Shown here piece after piece: positions 14,929 to 22,565 of a DNA stretch of 42,629 nucleotides. Every line of letters starts with the position of its first letter. Position 1 is the stretch's first letter. This DNA is from Ruminococcus sp. (GTDB taxonomy: Bacteria; Bacillota; Clostridia; Oscillospirales; Ruminococcaceae): NCBI GenBank assembly GCA_017620025.1, contig JAFZRF010000014.1, positions 1 to 42,629 of the forward strand, written 5' to 3'. The notes beneath the pieces are model-generated. The model did no database searches. It worked only from the letters and a program-made list of their open reading frames with translations, and was not told the DNA's origin. A program made the position numbers and the translations under genes.

Positions 14929-16368
14929 TCAGTTCTTCATCTCGAAGTTCTCGCCGAGGATATCCTTGTTGTCCTCGAGTATCGGTCTGATGTAGCCGTC
15001 GAGGAATTCCTCTACCTGCTGAGAGCTTCTTCCGGTATAGTTCTCGGGCTTGAGAACTGCCTCGAGCTCCTCCTTTGTTACCATGAACATGGGATCGGCT
15101 TCGATGAGCTCGCAGAGGTTGTTGTCGAGACCCTTTACCTTTACGTTTGCGCCGGCTTCCATAGAGTAATCCATGATGCGGTCGTGGAGCTCCTGACGGT
15201 TGCCGCCCTTCTTTACAGCATCCATCATGATGTTCTCGCTTGCCATGAAGGGAAGCTCTGCCATGACTCTGCGGCGGATCATCTCGGGATATACCACAAG
15301 GCCGTCTGTAACGTTCATCATGATGTTGAGGATAGCGTCAACGCCGAGGAATGCCTCTGCTACGCTGATACGCTTGTTTGCGGAGTCATCGAGGGTTCTC
15401 TCGAACCACTGTGTGCCTGCTGTGAAGGCGGGGTTGAGTGTGTCTATCATCACGTATCTTGCAAGTGAGGTGATACGCTCGCAGCGCATGGGGTTGCGCT
15501 TGTATGCCATGGCGGAAGAACCGATCTGCTTCTTCTCACGGGGCTCCTCCATCTCCTTGAAGGACTGGAGCAGACGCATATCGTTGGAGAACTTGCTTGC
15601 TGTCTGAGCGATGCCGCCGAGTACGGAGAGCACCTGTGAATCCATCTTGCGGGAGTAGGTCTGGCCGGAAACGGGTACTACTGCATCGAAGCCCATTTCC
15701 TCTGCGATCATCTTCTCGAGCTGCTTGATCTTGTCGGTATCGCCCTCGAAGAGCTCCATGAAGGAGGCCTGTGTGCCTGTTGTGCCCTTTGAGCCGAGGA
15801 GCTTCAGGGTGGAGATACGGTACTCAAGATCCTCGAAGTCCATGAGGAGCTCGTTGAGCCAGAGAGTTGCTCTCTTGCCGACTGTTGTGAGCTGAGCGGG
15901 CTGGAGGTGGGTATATGCAAGACAGGGCATATCCTTGTACTGCTCTGCGAACTTTGCAAGATTGTTCATTACGTTTATCAGCTTGCGGCGTACTACCTGC
16001 ATAGCGTCACGCATGATGATGACATCGGTATTGTCGCCTACGTAGCAGGATGTGGCACCGAGGTGTATGATGCCTGCTGCATCGGGGCAGGCCTGTCCGT
16101 ATGTGAAAACGTGAGCCATAACGTCGTGGCGTGTGATCTTCTCACGCTCCTCGGCAGCCTTGTAATCGATATCGTTTACGTGTGCTTCAAGCTGGTCTAC
16201 CTGTGCCTGTGTAACGGGGAGGCCGAGCTTCATCTCTGCTCTTGCCAGTGCTACCCAGAGCTTTCTCCAGGTCGTGAACTTCTTGTCTGCGGAGAAGATG
16301 TACTGCATCTCCTCGCTTGCATATCGTGTGCAGAAGGGGCTTTCGTAGCTGCTGTAATTTCCGCTCAT
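14929..16368 (-). CDS. purB: Adenylosuccinate lyase
   Basis: The 479-residue protein carries the fumarase/aspartase superfamily signature GSSAMAYKRNP (283-293). It also has the conserved TSCYVGDN (107-114) and TH at 153 in YTHLQPAQ. It catalyses two purine steps: SAICAR to AICAR plus fumarate, and adenylosuccinate to AMP plus fumarate. Length fits the longer PurB subgroup found in clostridia and animals. AAAGGAG lies upstream of the ATG. It is the first gene of an operon continuing to trmD. No other purine gene is nearby. Confidence 0.97.
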   Translation of the reverse strand: MSGNYSSYESPFCTRYASEEMQYIFSADKKFTTWRKLWVALARAEMKLGLPVTQAQVDQLEAHVNDIDYKAAEEREKITRHDVMAHVFTYGQACPDAAGIIHLGATSCYVGDNTDVIIMRDAMQVVRRKLINVMNNLAKFAEQYKDMPCLAYTHLQPAQLTTVGKRATLWLNELLMDFEDLEYRISTLKLLGSKGTTGTQASFMELFEGDTDKIKQLEKMIAEEMGFDAVVPVSGQTYSRKMDSQVLSVLGGIAQTASKFSNDMRLLQSFKEMEEPREKKQIGSSAMAYKRNPMRCERITSLARYVMIDTLNPAFTAGTQWFERTLDDSANKRISVAEAFLGVDAILNIMMNVTDGLVVYPEMIRRRVMAELPFMASENIMMDAVKKGGNRQELHDRIMDYSMEAGANVKVKGLDNNLCELIEADPMFMVTKEELEAVLKPENYTGRSSQQVEEFLDGYIRPILEDNKDILGENFEMKN

Positions 16369-16419
16369 GTTAAAAATCTCCTTTATCCGGCGCCGGAGCG
16401 CATATTATTACATTATACT

Positions 16420-16449
16420 ATTATATCACCGATATACTGCGTTTGTCAA
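16420..16449 (-). promoter_or_regulatory. Sigma-A promoter of the purB-trmD operon
   Basis: On the minus strand a perfect TTGACA (16444-16449) and a perfect TATAAT (16420-16425) are 18 bp apart, about 52 bp before the purB start. The leader is too short for a known purine riboswitch. Confidence 0.88.
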
Positions 16450-16498
16450 TCGTTCCGGACAACTGTTCATCCGTCTGCTGACGGTTAAAGGCTGAATC

Positions 16499-16551
16499 AA
16501 TTAGTCAAAGTGAACAGGTAATGCCAATATTTTTGTGCAGGCTGACTAATT
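16499..16551. promoter_or_regulatory. Inverted repeat between divergent purB and HAD promoters
   Basis: AATTAGTCA (16499-16507) and TGACTAATT (16543-16551) are perfect 9-bp inverted copies with 35 bp between them. They lie upstream of both divergent promoters. They could be paired operator half-sites; the bound protein is unknown. Confidence 0.35.
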
Positions 16552-16574
16552 TGTTAGCAGCAATAAAATACTTC

Positions 16575-16603
16575 TTCACTTTTTTATACAGATATGTTAT
16601 AAT
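16575..16603 (+). promoter_or_regulatory. Putative promoter of the HAD phosphatase gene
   Basis: TTCACT (16575-16580) is followed after 17 bp by a perfect TATAAT (16598-16603). The predicted start of transcription near 16610 excludes the in-frame ATG at 16609 as the translation start and supports 16636. Confidence 0.65.
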
Positions 16604-16635
16604 GTATTATGAACATCTATGACCGGGAGGTACGC

Positions 16636-17463
16636 ATGGCGGCAAAAACACTATTCATCAGCGATCTTGACGGCACTCTTCTGAGCCCGAAGCCCGAGAT
16701 AACTGCACATACCGCAGAGATCATCAACAGTCTTACGGACAGGGGAATGAATTTCACCTTTGCAACGGCAAGATCGATATATTCTGCGGTCCCCATCACC
16801 TCTGCGCTTGACATAAATGTTCCGTGCATACTCATGAACGGCGTGAGTATCTACGATATCAGAAACAAGAGCTACATAAAGAGCGAGTTTATCGACCCGG
16901 CGGATTCGGCGGAGATACTCCGTTCCTTTGAGAAACACGGGGTGCACTGCTTTATGTACCGCATCGAGGACGGATGCCTGATATGCTACTACTCCGAGCT
17001 CACCACGAAGGTGATGCAGAGCTTTGCGGAGGTCAGGAAGCATGAATACAAGAAGCCTTTCGTGCAGTGCCGTCTTGCAGACCGTGCGGACGGATGCACG
17101 GTATACTTCACCACCACCGGTCCTTACGAGGAGCTGCTCCCCGTAAAGGAGGAGGTCGAAAGACTTCCGGGCGTGGATATCGCATTCTACCTTGATGTCT
17201 ACAACGGCGCATGGTACCTTGAGATATTCTCCCACAGGGCGTCAAAGTCCAACGGCATACGCTTTATCCGTGAAAGGTACGGCTTTGAAAGGGTAGTCGC
17301 TTTCGGCGACAACCTGAACGACCTTCCGATGTTTGAGCAGGCTGACGTGAAGATAGCAGTCGGCAACGCAAGGGAGGAAGTAAAGACCGCCGCAGACATC
17401 GTCATCGGCACGAACGATAAAGACGGCGTGGCGGAATGGCTGAAACAAGCAGCTGAAGGCTGA
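16636..17463 (+). CDS. Cof-type HAD-superfamily phosphatase
   Basis: The 275-residue protein has HAD motif I (DLDGTLLSPKPE, near the N-terminus) and motif IV (FGDNLNDLPMF, about 225). Threonine and lysine motif positions lie between them, with a type IIB cap, as in Cof/YidA-type sugar-phosphate or flavin-phosphate phosphatases. The substrate cannot be read from sequence. The ATG at 16636 has GGGAGG six nucleotides upstream; an alternative ATG at 16609 adds nine residues but lies at the predicted transcription start. It is followed after 61 bp by iorA with no evident terminator. Confidence 0.87.
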   Translation: MAAKTLFISDLDGTLLSPKPEITAHTAEIINSLTDRGMNFTFATARSIYSAVPITSALDINVPCILMNGVSIYDIRNKSYIKSEFIDPADSAEILRSFEKHGVHCFMYRIEDGCLICYYSELTTKVMQSFAEVRKHEYKKPFVQCRLADRADGCTVYFTTTGPYEELLPVKEEVERLPGVDIAFYLDVYNGAWYLEIFSHRASKSNGIRFIRERYGFERVVAFGDNLNDLPMFEQADVKIAVGNAREEVKTAADIVIGTNDKDGVAEWLKQAAEG

Positions 17464-17489
17464 CAGCTAAAGACTGACGGCCTTGACTA

Positions 17490-17502
17490 ATAGATAATCT
17501 AT
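17490..17502. promoter_or_regulatory. Small palindrome upstream of iorA
   Basis: ATAGAT-A-ATCTAT is a perfect 13-bp palindrome 22 bp before the iorA ATG, following TTGACT (17483-17488). No matching -10 is obvious at 17 bp. It is a possible operator, but chance is not excluded in AT-rich sequence. Confidence 0.25.
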
Positions 17503-17524
17503 ATCCAAGAAAGGACATAAAATA

Positions 17525-19255
17525 ATGAAGAAGTTAATGTTAGGAAACGAGGCCTTCGCAAGAGGACTCTACGAGGCAGGATGCAAGGTGGTTTCAAGCT
17601 ACCCCGGTACTCCTTCCACAGAGATCACTGAGGAGGTCGCAAAGTATGATGAGGTGTACGCTGAGTGGGCACCCAATGAGAAGGTCGCTATGGAGACTGC
17701 TCTCGGCGCTTCCATCGCAGGCGCAAGAAGCTTCTGCGGCATGAAGCACGTAGGTCTGAACGTAGCTGCCGATCCGCTCTACACCGCTTCCTATACCGGC
17801 GTGAATGCAGGTATGGTAATCGCCGTTGCGGACGATCAGGGTATGCACTCCTCACAGAACGAGCAGGACAGCCGTCATCATGCTATCGCATCCAAGACAC
17901 CTATGCTCGAGCCCTCCGATTCCGGAGAGTGCAAGGAGTTCGTAAAGCTCGCATTTGAGCTTTCCGAGCAGTTCGACGCTCCCTTCATAGTACGTATGTC
18001 CACAAGAGTTGCTCACTCACAGAGCAGCGTTGAGATGGAGGACAGAAAGGAGCTTGACCTCAGACCCTATGTCAAGAATCCCCAGAAGTTCGTTATGGTG
18101 CCTGCTTTCGCGAAGCAGAGACACGTATTCGTTGAGGAGAGGACAAAGAAGCTCATCGAGTATGCTGAGACAAGCCCCCTCAACCGCACAGAGATATCCG
18201 ACAGCGCTGAGTTCGGCGTTATCACCAACGGCGCTGCTTACCAGTACGTAAAGGAAGCCCTCGGCGACAAGGCATCAGTCCTCAAGCTCGGTATGGTAAA
18301 TCCCCTTCCCGTAAAGCTGATCCAGGACTTTGCTGCCAAGTATGACCGCATCATCGTTATCGAGGAGCTCGACGGCATCATCGAGGAGCACTGCCGCAAC
18401 ATCGGCGTTACCAACGTTGAGGGCAAGAGTATCTTCGGCTGCATCGGCGAGATCGATCAGTCCGTAATCGCTGAGAAGCTGCTCGGCGAGAAGAAGGACT
18501 TCGTTGCACTCGACGAGAATATCCCGATCCGTCCTCCCGTTATGTGTGCAGGATGTCCTCACAGAGGCCTGTTCTACTGCCTCAAGAAGCTCGGGGTAAC
18601 AGTATCCGGTGATATCGGCTGCTATACTCTCGGCTCTGCAGCTCCGCTCTTTGCGATAGACACAACTATCTGCATGGGCGCTTCCATTTCCGGCCTCCAC
18701 GGCTTCAACAAGGCAAGAGGCACAGACAGCGAGCACAAGAGCGTTGCTGTTATCGGCGATTCGACCTTCATGCACAGCGGTATGACAGGTCTTGTAAATA
18801 TCGCATACAACAATTCCAATTCGACAGTTATCATCCTTGATAACTCCATCACCGGCATGACCGGCCACCAGCAGAACCCCACCACCGGAAAGAACCTCAA
18901 GGGCGATCCGGCTGCGGCAGTAAACCTCGAGGAGCTCTGCAAGGCTATCGGTATCAAGCGTGTACGTGTTACCGATCCCTATGATCTTGCACAGACAGAG
19001 GCTGCCATTAAGGAGGAGCTTGCTGCTGACGAGGCTTCCGTCATCATTTCACGCCGTCCATGCGCTCTGCTCAAGTACGTAAAGCACAACGCACCGCTCG
19101 CCGTTGATACTGATGTATGCGTAGGCTGCGGAGCCTGCATGGAGCTCGGATGTCCTGCTATTTCCATGAAGGACGGACAGGCTGTCATCGACCATACCCA
19201 GTGCGTGGGCTGCGGCATATGCAAGGAGCAGTGCCCGATGGGTGCCATCAGCTGA
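17525..19255 (+). CDS. iorA: Indolepyruvate:ferredoxin oxidoreductase alpha subunit
   Basis: The 576-residue protein combines an N-terminal pyrimidine-binding domain (GNEAFARGLYEAG, SSYPGTPSTEI) with a C-terminal TPP-binding domain (CPHRGLFY, GDIGCYTLG, VIGDSTFMHSG). Two ferredoxin-type 4Fe-4S motifs close it: CVGCGACMELGCP and CVGCGICKEQCP. It decarboxylates aryl-pyruvates from Trp, Phe and Tyr to aryl-acetyl-CoA with ferredoxin as acceptor, or runs in reverse. The partner subunit IorB is encoded at 20340, two genes further on. AAAGGA precedes the start. The gene opens a plus-strand run reaching to the ACT-domain gene at 29334. Confidence 0.97.
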   Translation: MKKLMLGNEAFARGLYEAGCKVVSSYPGTPSTEITEEVAKYDEVYAEWAPNEKVAMETALGASIAGARSFCGMKHVGLNVAADPLYTASYTGVNAGMVIAVADDQGMHSSQNEQDSRHHAIASKTPMLEPSDSGECKEFVKLAFELSEQFDAPFIVRMSTRVAHSQSSVEMEDRKELDLRPYVKNPQKFVMVPAFAKQRHVFVEERTKKLIEYAETSPLNRTEISDSAEFGVITNGAAYQYVKEALGDKASVLKLGMVNPLPVKLIQDFAAKYDRIIVIEELDGIIEEHCRNIGVTNVEGKSIFGCIGEIDQSVIAEKLLGEKKDFVALDENIPIRPPVMCAGCPHRGLFYCLKKLGVTVSGDIGCYTLGSAAPLFAIDTTICMGASISGLHGFNKARGTDSEHKSVAVIGDSTFMHSGMTGLVNIAYNNSNSTVIILDNSITGMTGHQQNPTTGKNLKGDPAAAVNLEELCKAIGIKRVRVTDPYDLAQTEAAIKEELAADEASVIISRRPCALLKYVKHNAPLAVDTDVCVGCGACMELGCPAISMKDGQAVIDHTQCVGCGICKEQCPMGAIS

Positions 19256-19345
19256 GGAAACCCGTAACACAGAGAATAAAGGATACGAAATCACATTTAG
19301 AGTAAGTACAGCGGCCGGCGCTGTCCAGAGACTGAGGTGTTAATT

Positions 19346-19888
19346 ATGAAAGTCAGAAGTGTATCATGCCCGTATTGCCATATCGAAATGAAGTACAGGG
19401 GCGTCAATTACGAAAACCTTGCTAAGACAATGCAGATCGCAGAGTGTACTGTGCCGTATATGATATACGTCGAGTACTACGAATGCCCGCAGTGCGGAAA
19501 GATCGAGCTCTTTCACGACAGGAGGAATATGAAGTCGAGAGACGACGAGCAGCCTGAGGCTGCTGCCGCTCACGCTCATACTGCCGAAAAGCCGGCAGAG
19601 GCTCCTGCGCCTGCTGAGGAGAAGACACCCGCTGAGGAGAAGGCTCCTGCAAAGAAGAAGGCTCCGGCAAAGGAGAAGAAGACTTCCGCAAAGGAAAAGG
19701 CACCCGCAAAGGAGAAGAAGGCTCCTGCAAAGAAGACGGCAGATACTGAAAAGAAGACAACGACAAAAAAGACCGGTACTGCAAAGAGTACAGGAACGAC
19801 AAAGAAGACAGCGTCTTCAAAGGCTTCGGCAAAGACTGCCTCAAAGGACAGTACCGCAAAAAAGAAAAAGAAGAGTGATGAAGAATGA
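19346..19888 (+). CDS. Zinc-ribbon protein with histone-H1-like Lys/Ala/Pro tail
   Basis: The 180-residue protein has an N-terminal zinc ribbon (CPYC near residue 10, CPQC near 50) and then a low-complexity tail from about 72 to the end. The tail is built of repeats such as APAKEKKAPAKK and ends in KKKKKSDEE. The DNA of the tail (about 19600-19880) is visibly repetitive. Such tails resemble histone H1 and bacterial H1-like proteins and may bind nucleic acid. ATG 19346 with GAGGTG upstream is preferred over the in-frame GTG at 19337. The last codons overlap the next start (ATGA). Its place between iorA and iorB is unusual and its function is unknown. Confidence 0.75.
   Translation: MKVRSVSCPYCHIEMKYRGVNYENLAKTMQIAECTVPYMIYVEYYECPQCGKIELFHDRRNMKSRDDEQPEAAAAHAHTAEKPAEAPAPAEEKTPAEEKAPAKKKAPAKEKKTSAKEKAPAKEKKAPAKKTADTEKKTTTKKTGTAKSTGTTKKTASSKASAKTASKDSTAKKKKKSDEE
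19600..19880 (+). repeat. Degenerate in-frame repeats coding for the AK-rich tail
   Basis: Short units of the type GCTCCTGCAAAGAAGAAG and GCACCCGCAAAGGAGAAGAAG recur with third-position changes. They encode the lysine/alanine/proline tail of the zinc-ribbon protein. Such repeats can change length by slippage or recombination. Confidence 0.7.
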
Positions 19889-20289
19889 TACAGACTGATA
19901 TCTATGAGGAGTTTTCCGCATGGCTGGATAATCTCCTTGAAAACAACGATATGCCGGAGGAGACCGCTGCGTTCAACTTCAATCTCTATGACGAGAGCGA
20001 GGACAGCAGCGAGCACATCTACGGAGTGCAGATCATAGCCGCCGACCGCTTTGAGACGGAGGACGGCGAATGGGCCTGCTATGAGGCATGGACCTCTGAG
20101 GAGGACATTTTCTGTGTCGATACATCCGATGAAGAGGATACCGGTGCGCAGTTTGCGCAGAAGCTCATCGGCGAAATGGTGAGCGAATACCTTGAAAACG
20201 GTAAGTACAGGGATATACTTCTCGGCACGCAGGCTGTCGGAATCGGCTTCGTGGACGGCGATATCGAGCTGATCTATCAGGCTGGATGA
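19885..20289 (+). CDS. Small acidic cytosolic protein of unknown function
   Basis: I do not recognise the family. The 134-residue protein is strongly acidic (many Glu/Asp, for example YDESEDSSEH and DTSDEEDTG), with no signal peptide or membrane segment. Its start overlaps the stop of the zinc-ribbon gene (ATGA), so the two are translationally coupled. An acidic protein coupled to one with a strongly basic tail may indicate a charge-matched pair; this is speculation from context. It ends 50 nt before iorB. Confidence 0.65.
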   Translation: MIQTDIYEEFSAWLDNLLENNDMPEETAAFNFNLYDESEDSSEHIYGVQIIAADRFETEDGEWACYEAWTSEEDIFCVDTSDEEDTGAQFAQKLIGEMVSEYLENGKYRDILLGTQAVGIGFVDGDIELIYQAG

Positions 20290-20339
20290 ACGCTCTCAGA
20301 TCACGATCACATTATATTACATAAGGAGCATATACAGAT

Positions 20340-20921
20340 ATGGAAACCAGATCAATCATGATAGTAGGCGTAGGCGGACAGGGCTCTCTGCTCGCTTCAA
20401 GACTTCTCGGAAACGTACTCCTTGCACAGGGCTATGACGTAAAGGTCAGTGAAGTGCACGGTATGTCACAGAGAGGCGGAAGCGTTGTCACCTACGTTAA
20501 ATACGGCGACAAGGTGTATTCACCTGTTGTCAACAAGGGAGAGGCTGACGCCATCATCTCCTTTGAGCTGCTCGAGGCAGCACGCTGCCTGCCCTATCTG
20601 AAGAAGGGCGGAAAGCTCATTACATCAACACAGCAGATAGATCCGATGCCGGTCATCACAGGCGCAGCCGAGTATCCGGAGGATCTTGTTTCAAAGCTCA
20701 AGGCAGCAGGCGCAGAGCTCGTTGCAGTTGATGCTCTCTCGCTCGCCGAGGAGGCAGGCACATCAAAGGCTTCAAACGTAGTTCTCATGGGAGTTCTCTC
20801 CTCACTGATGGACTACCCCGAGGAGCTCTGGCAGAAGGCACTTGAGCAGTGCGTACCCGCCAAGTTCCTTGACCTCAACAAGAAGGCCTTTGAGCTCGGA
20901 AAGAACGCAAAGACAGTATGA
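20340..20921 (+). CDS. iorB: Indolepyruvate:ferredoxin oxidoreductase beta subunit
   Basis: The 193-residue protein matches the gamma-type domain of 2-oxoacid:ferredoxin oxidoreductases. It has IMIVGVGGQGSLLASRLLG (6-24), EVHGMSQRGGSV and AIISFELLEAARC. It forms the second subunit of the IorAB enzyme with the product of 17525-19255. AAGGAG is 12 nt upstream. In most genomes iorB follows iorA directly; here two small genes separate them. Its last codons overlap the next start (ATGA). Confidence 0.96.
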   Translation: METRSIMIVGVGGQGSLLASRLLGNVLLAQGYDVKVSEVHGMSQRGGSVVTYVKYGDKVYSPVVNKGEADAIISFELLEAARCLPYLKKGGKLITSTQQIDPMPVITGAAEYPEDLVSKLKAAGAELVAVDALSLAEEAGTSKASNVVLMGVLSSLMDYPEELWQKALEQCVPAKFLDLNKKAFELGKNAKTV

Positions 20922-21457
20922 ATCCCTTCGGAAACGAGTATGCCGGTATATTCCTCGGAAAGCTGAGCAGTATCAGCAGCGTGCCGCTGTATGACTATCT
21001 TGTGGAGTTTTTCGGAGCCGTACAGGGTGTATCCGATCCGTGGGATCTTGACAAGTTTGAAAAGAAGCTCGGCTCGGAGCTGCTGCCGGGGCTCGATGCA
21101 AGGGACCTTCTCGGAGAAGAACCGCTGCCGGTCAGCGGAGAGCTTTGTGCGATGACATGGGTCGCCGGCTGTCTTATAGATGCGGCGCTCATGGGAGGAG
21201 AATACCCGGGATGCCCGGAGGCTTTTTCGGAGGCTGTCGCAAGGCTGAAGGCTGAATCGAAGAAGCACGCATTCCTGAGCCGGAAGCCGGTCTGTAATAT
21301 GGAGTATCTGAAGCAGGAATGTCTCGATTCGCTCACATGGATACTGCTTGCGGAGAAGGAGACTGAATCAGAAGAGGATGCGATATGGGAATCGGAGGAA
21401 TTCACGGAGCAGATCGAGAAGCTCTGTGACAGGCTCGATCCCGAAAACGCAACATAA
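20918..21457 (+). CDS. Small protein of unknown function coupled to iorB
   Basis: The 179-residue protein has no recognisable domain, signal peptide or clear membrane helix. It is acidic and contains LDSLTWILLAEKETESEEDA near the C-terminus. The start overlaps the iorB stop (ATGA) and has no strong Shine-Dalgarno site, so translation is coupled. It precedes the lipoprotein triplet by 19 nt. No function is proposed. Confidence 0.65.
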   Translation: MNPFGNEYAGIFLGKLSSISSVPLYDYLVEFFGAVQGVSDPWDLDKFEKKLGSELLPGLDARDLLGEEPLPVSGELCAMTWVAGCLIDAALMGGEYPGCPEAFSEAVARLKAESKKHAFLSRKPVCNMEYLKQECLDSLTWILLAEKETESEEDAIWESEEFTEQIEKLCDRLDPENAT

Positions 21458-21476
21458 GATTTTTACCGGGGAGAAT

Positions 21477-22565
21477 ATGAAAATCAAAAAGACTATAGTC
21501 TGTATGCTGCTTGCAGCAGTGCTGGCGGCGCAGACCTCCTGTGAGATAAACGGAGGCATCATCGGCTATATCATGGATCAGAACACTGAGACGGAGGAAG
21601 CCGATGACGAGGATCTCTACATACCGAAGATCACTGATGAGAGTGCTCTTGTGCCGGCTTATCAGGATGCCGACTGGTGGTGGGCTACAATGAACGGCCC
21701 GGATTTCAAGGTGAGCAATGCTCAGGAACTGATATCCGCTGCATATTATGTGAATCATCTGTTCACGACCTCACCGTCGAATGTCAGCATAACTCTTACA
21801 AAGGATATTGACCTTGCCGGTTATCTGTGGGAGCCTATCGGCTCCGGCGACAAGGTCTTTCAGGGACATATAGACGGCAAGGGGCATACCATAAAGAATA
21901 TGACCATACGTGATGCAGGAGATGATGTCGGGTTCATTGGAAAGAATGCCAAAGTCAGATCCGATGCTACTTCTGATGTGCGCAATATCACGTTCACCAA
22001 TGTCAGCATAAGCGGCGGAAAGAACGTAGGTATCGTCTGCGGAAGCAGCAGCTTCAGTGTGAAATGGGAAAAGATCAAGGTATACGGCGAGATCAATGTT
22101 GATAATGACGCTGTGGTCGGCATGATATGCGGCGAGGATAAGGCGCTTTCCTTCGAGAAATGCTCGGGCAAGGTCTTCATAAACGGCGAGAAGCTGGAAA
22201 GTCTTTCGGCAGAGCCGTATCACTACCTTGCCACGCCTCATGAAGCGGACTTCAAGCTCGAAAGCACCAACGACGGCAGGATAATGCGGACAGGCAACTA
22301 TACCTCCGCAGAGGGACTCAGATGGGTCGTTGAGACTCAGGGCAGGAGGATATACGAGAAGGAATGCGGCGATGATTTCAGTCTGAGCACAGACTGCTTC
22401 GAGGCCGAGAAGAACGGCAGCGGCATTTATCAGGTATTCCTTGAGGCTTCGTTCGACGGCGGAAAGCCGGAAAAATGCAGCAACGTCCTGGATATACAGA
22501 TGAGCCTGCCTGACGTGCCGGAGCAGGAGGAAGAGCCTGAAAATGATATGGGGGAACATGAATAA
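21477..22565 (+). CDS. Beta-helix (GLUG-like) lipoprotein 1, one C-terminal module
   Basis: The 362-residue protein is the first of three tandem paralogs. It has a lipoprotein-type signal (LLAAVLAAQTSC, Cys22) and an acidic spacer. A repeat domain (75-240) follows, with the GLUG/beta-helix pattern (FKVSNAQELISAAY, KDIDLAGYLWEPIG, HIDGKGHTIKNMTI). A single roughly 85-residue module (258-342) ends in GIYQVFLEASF and CSNVLDI. It is probably anchored outside the membrane and could bind a polymer or a surface partner. ATG at 21477 has GGGGAG upstream. The stop overlaps the next start in ATGAATAA (22558-22565). Confidence 0.75.
   Translation: MKIKKTIVCMLLAAVLAAQTSCEINGGIIGYIMDQNTETEEADDEDLYIPKITDESALVPAYQDADWWWATMNGPDFKVSNAQELISAAYYVNHLFTTSPSNVSITLTKDIDLAGYLWEPIGSGDKVFQGHIDGKGHTIKNMTIRDAGDDVGFIGKNAKVRSDATSDVRNITFTNVSISGGKNVGIVCGSSSFSVKWEKIKVYGEINVDNDAVVGMICGEDKALSFEKCSGKVFINGEKLESLSAEPYHYLATPHEADFKLESTNDGRIMRTGNYTSAEGLRWVVETQGRRIYEKECGDDFSLSTDCFEAEKNGSGIYQVFLEASFDGGKPEKCSNVLDIQMSLPDVPEQEEEPENDMGEHE

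Noticed and set aside
19308-19323. ACAGCG...CGCTGT hairpin between iorA and the zinc-ribbon gene
   Set aside because: The stem is only six base pairs with no T-run; not convincing as a terminator and could be chance.
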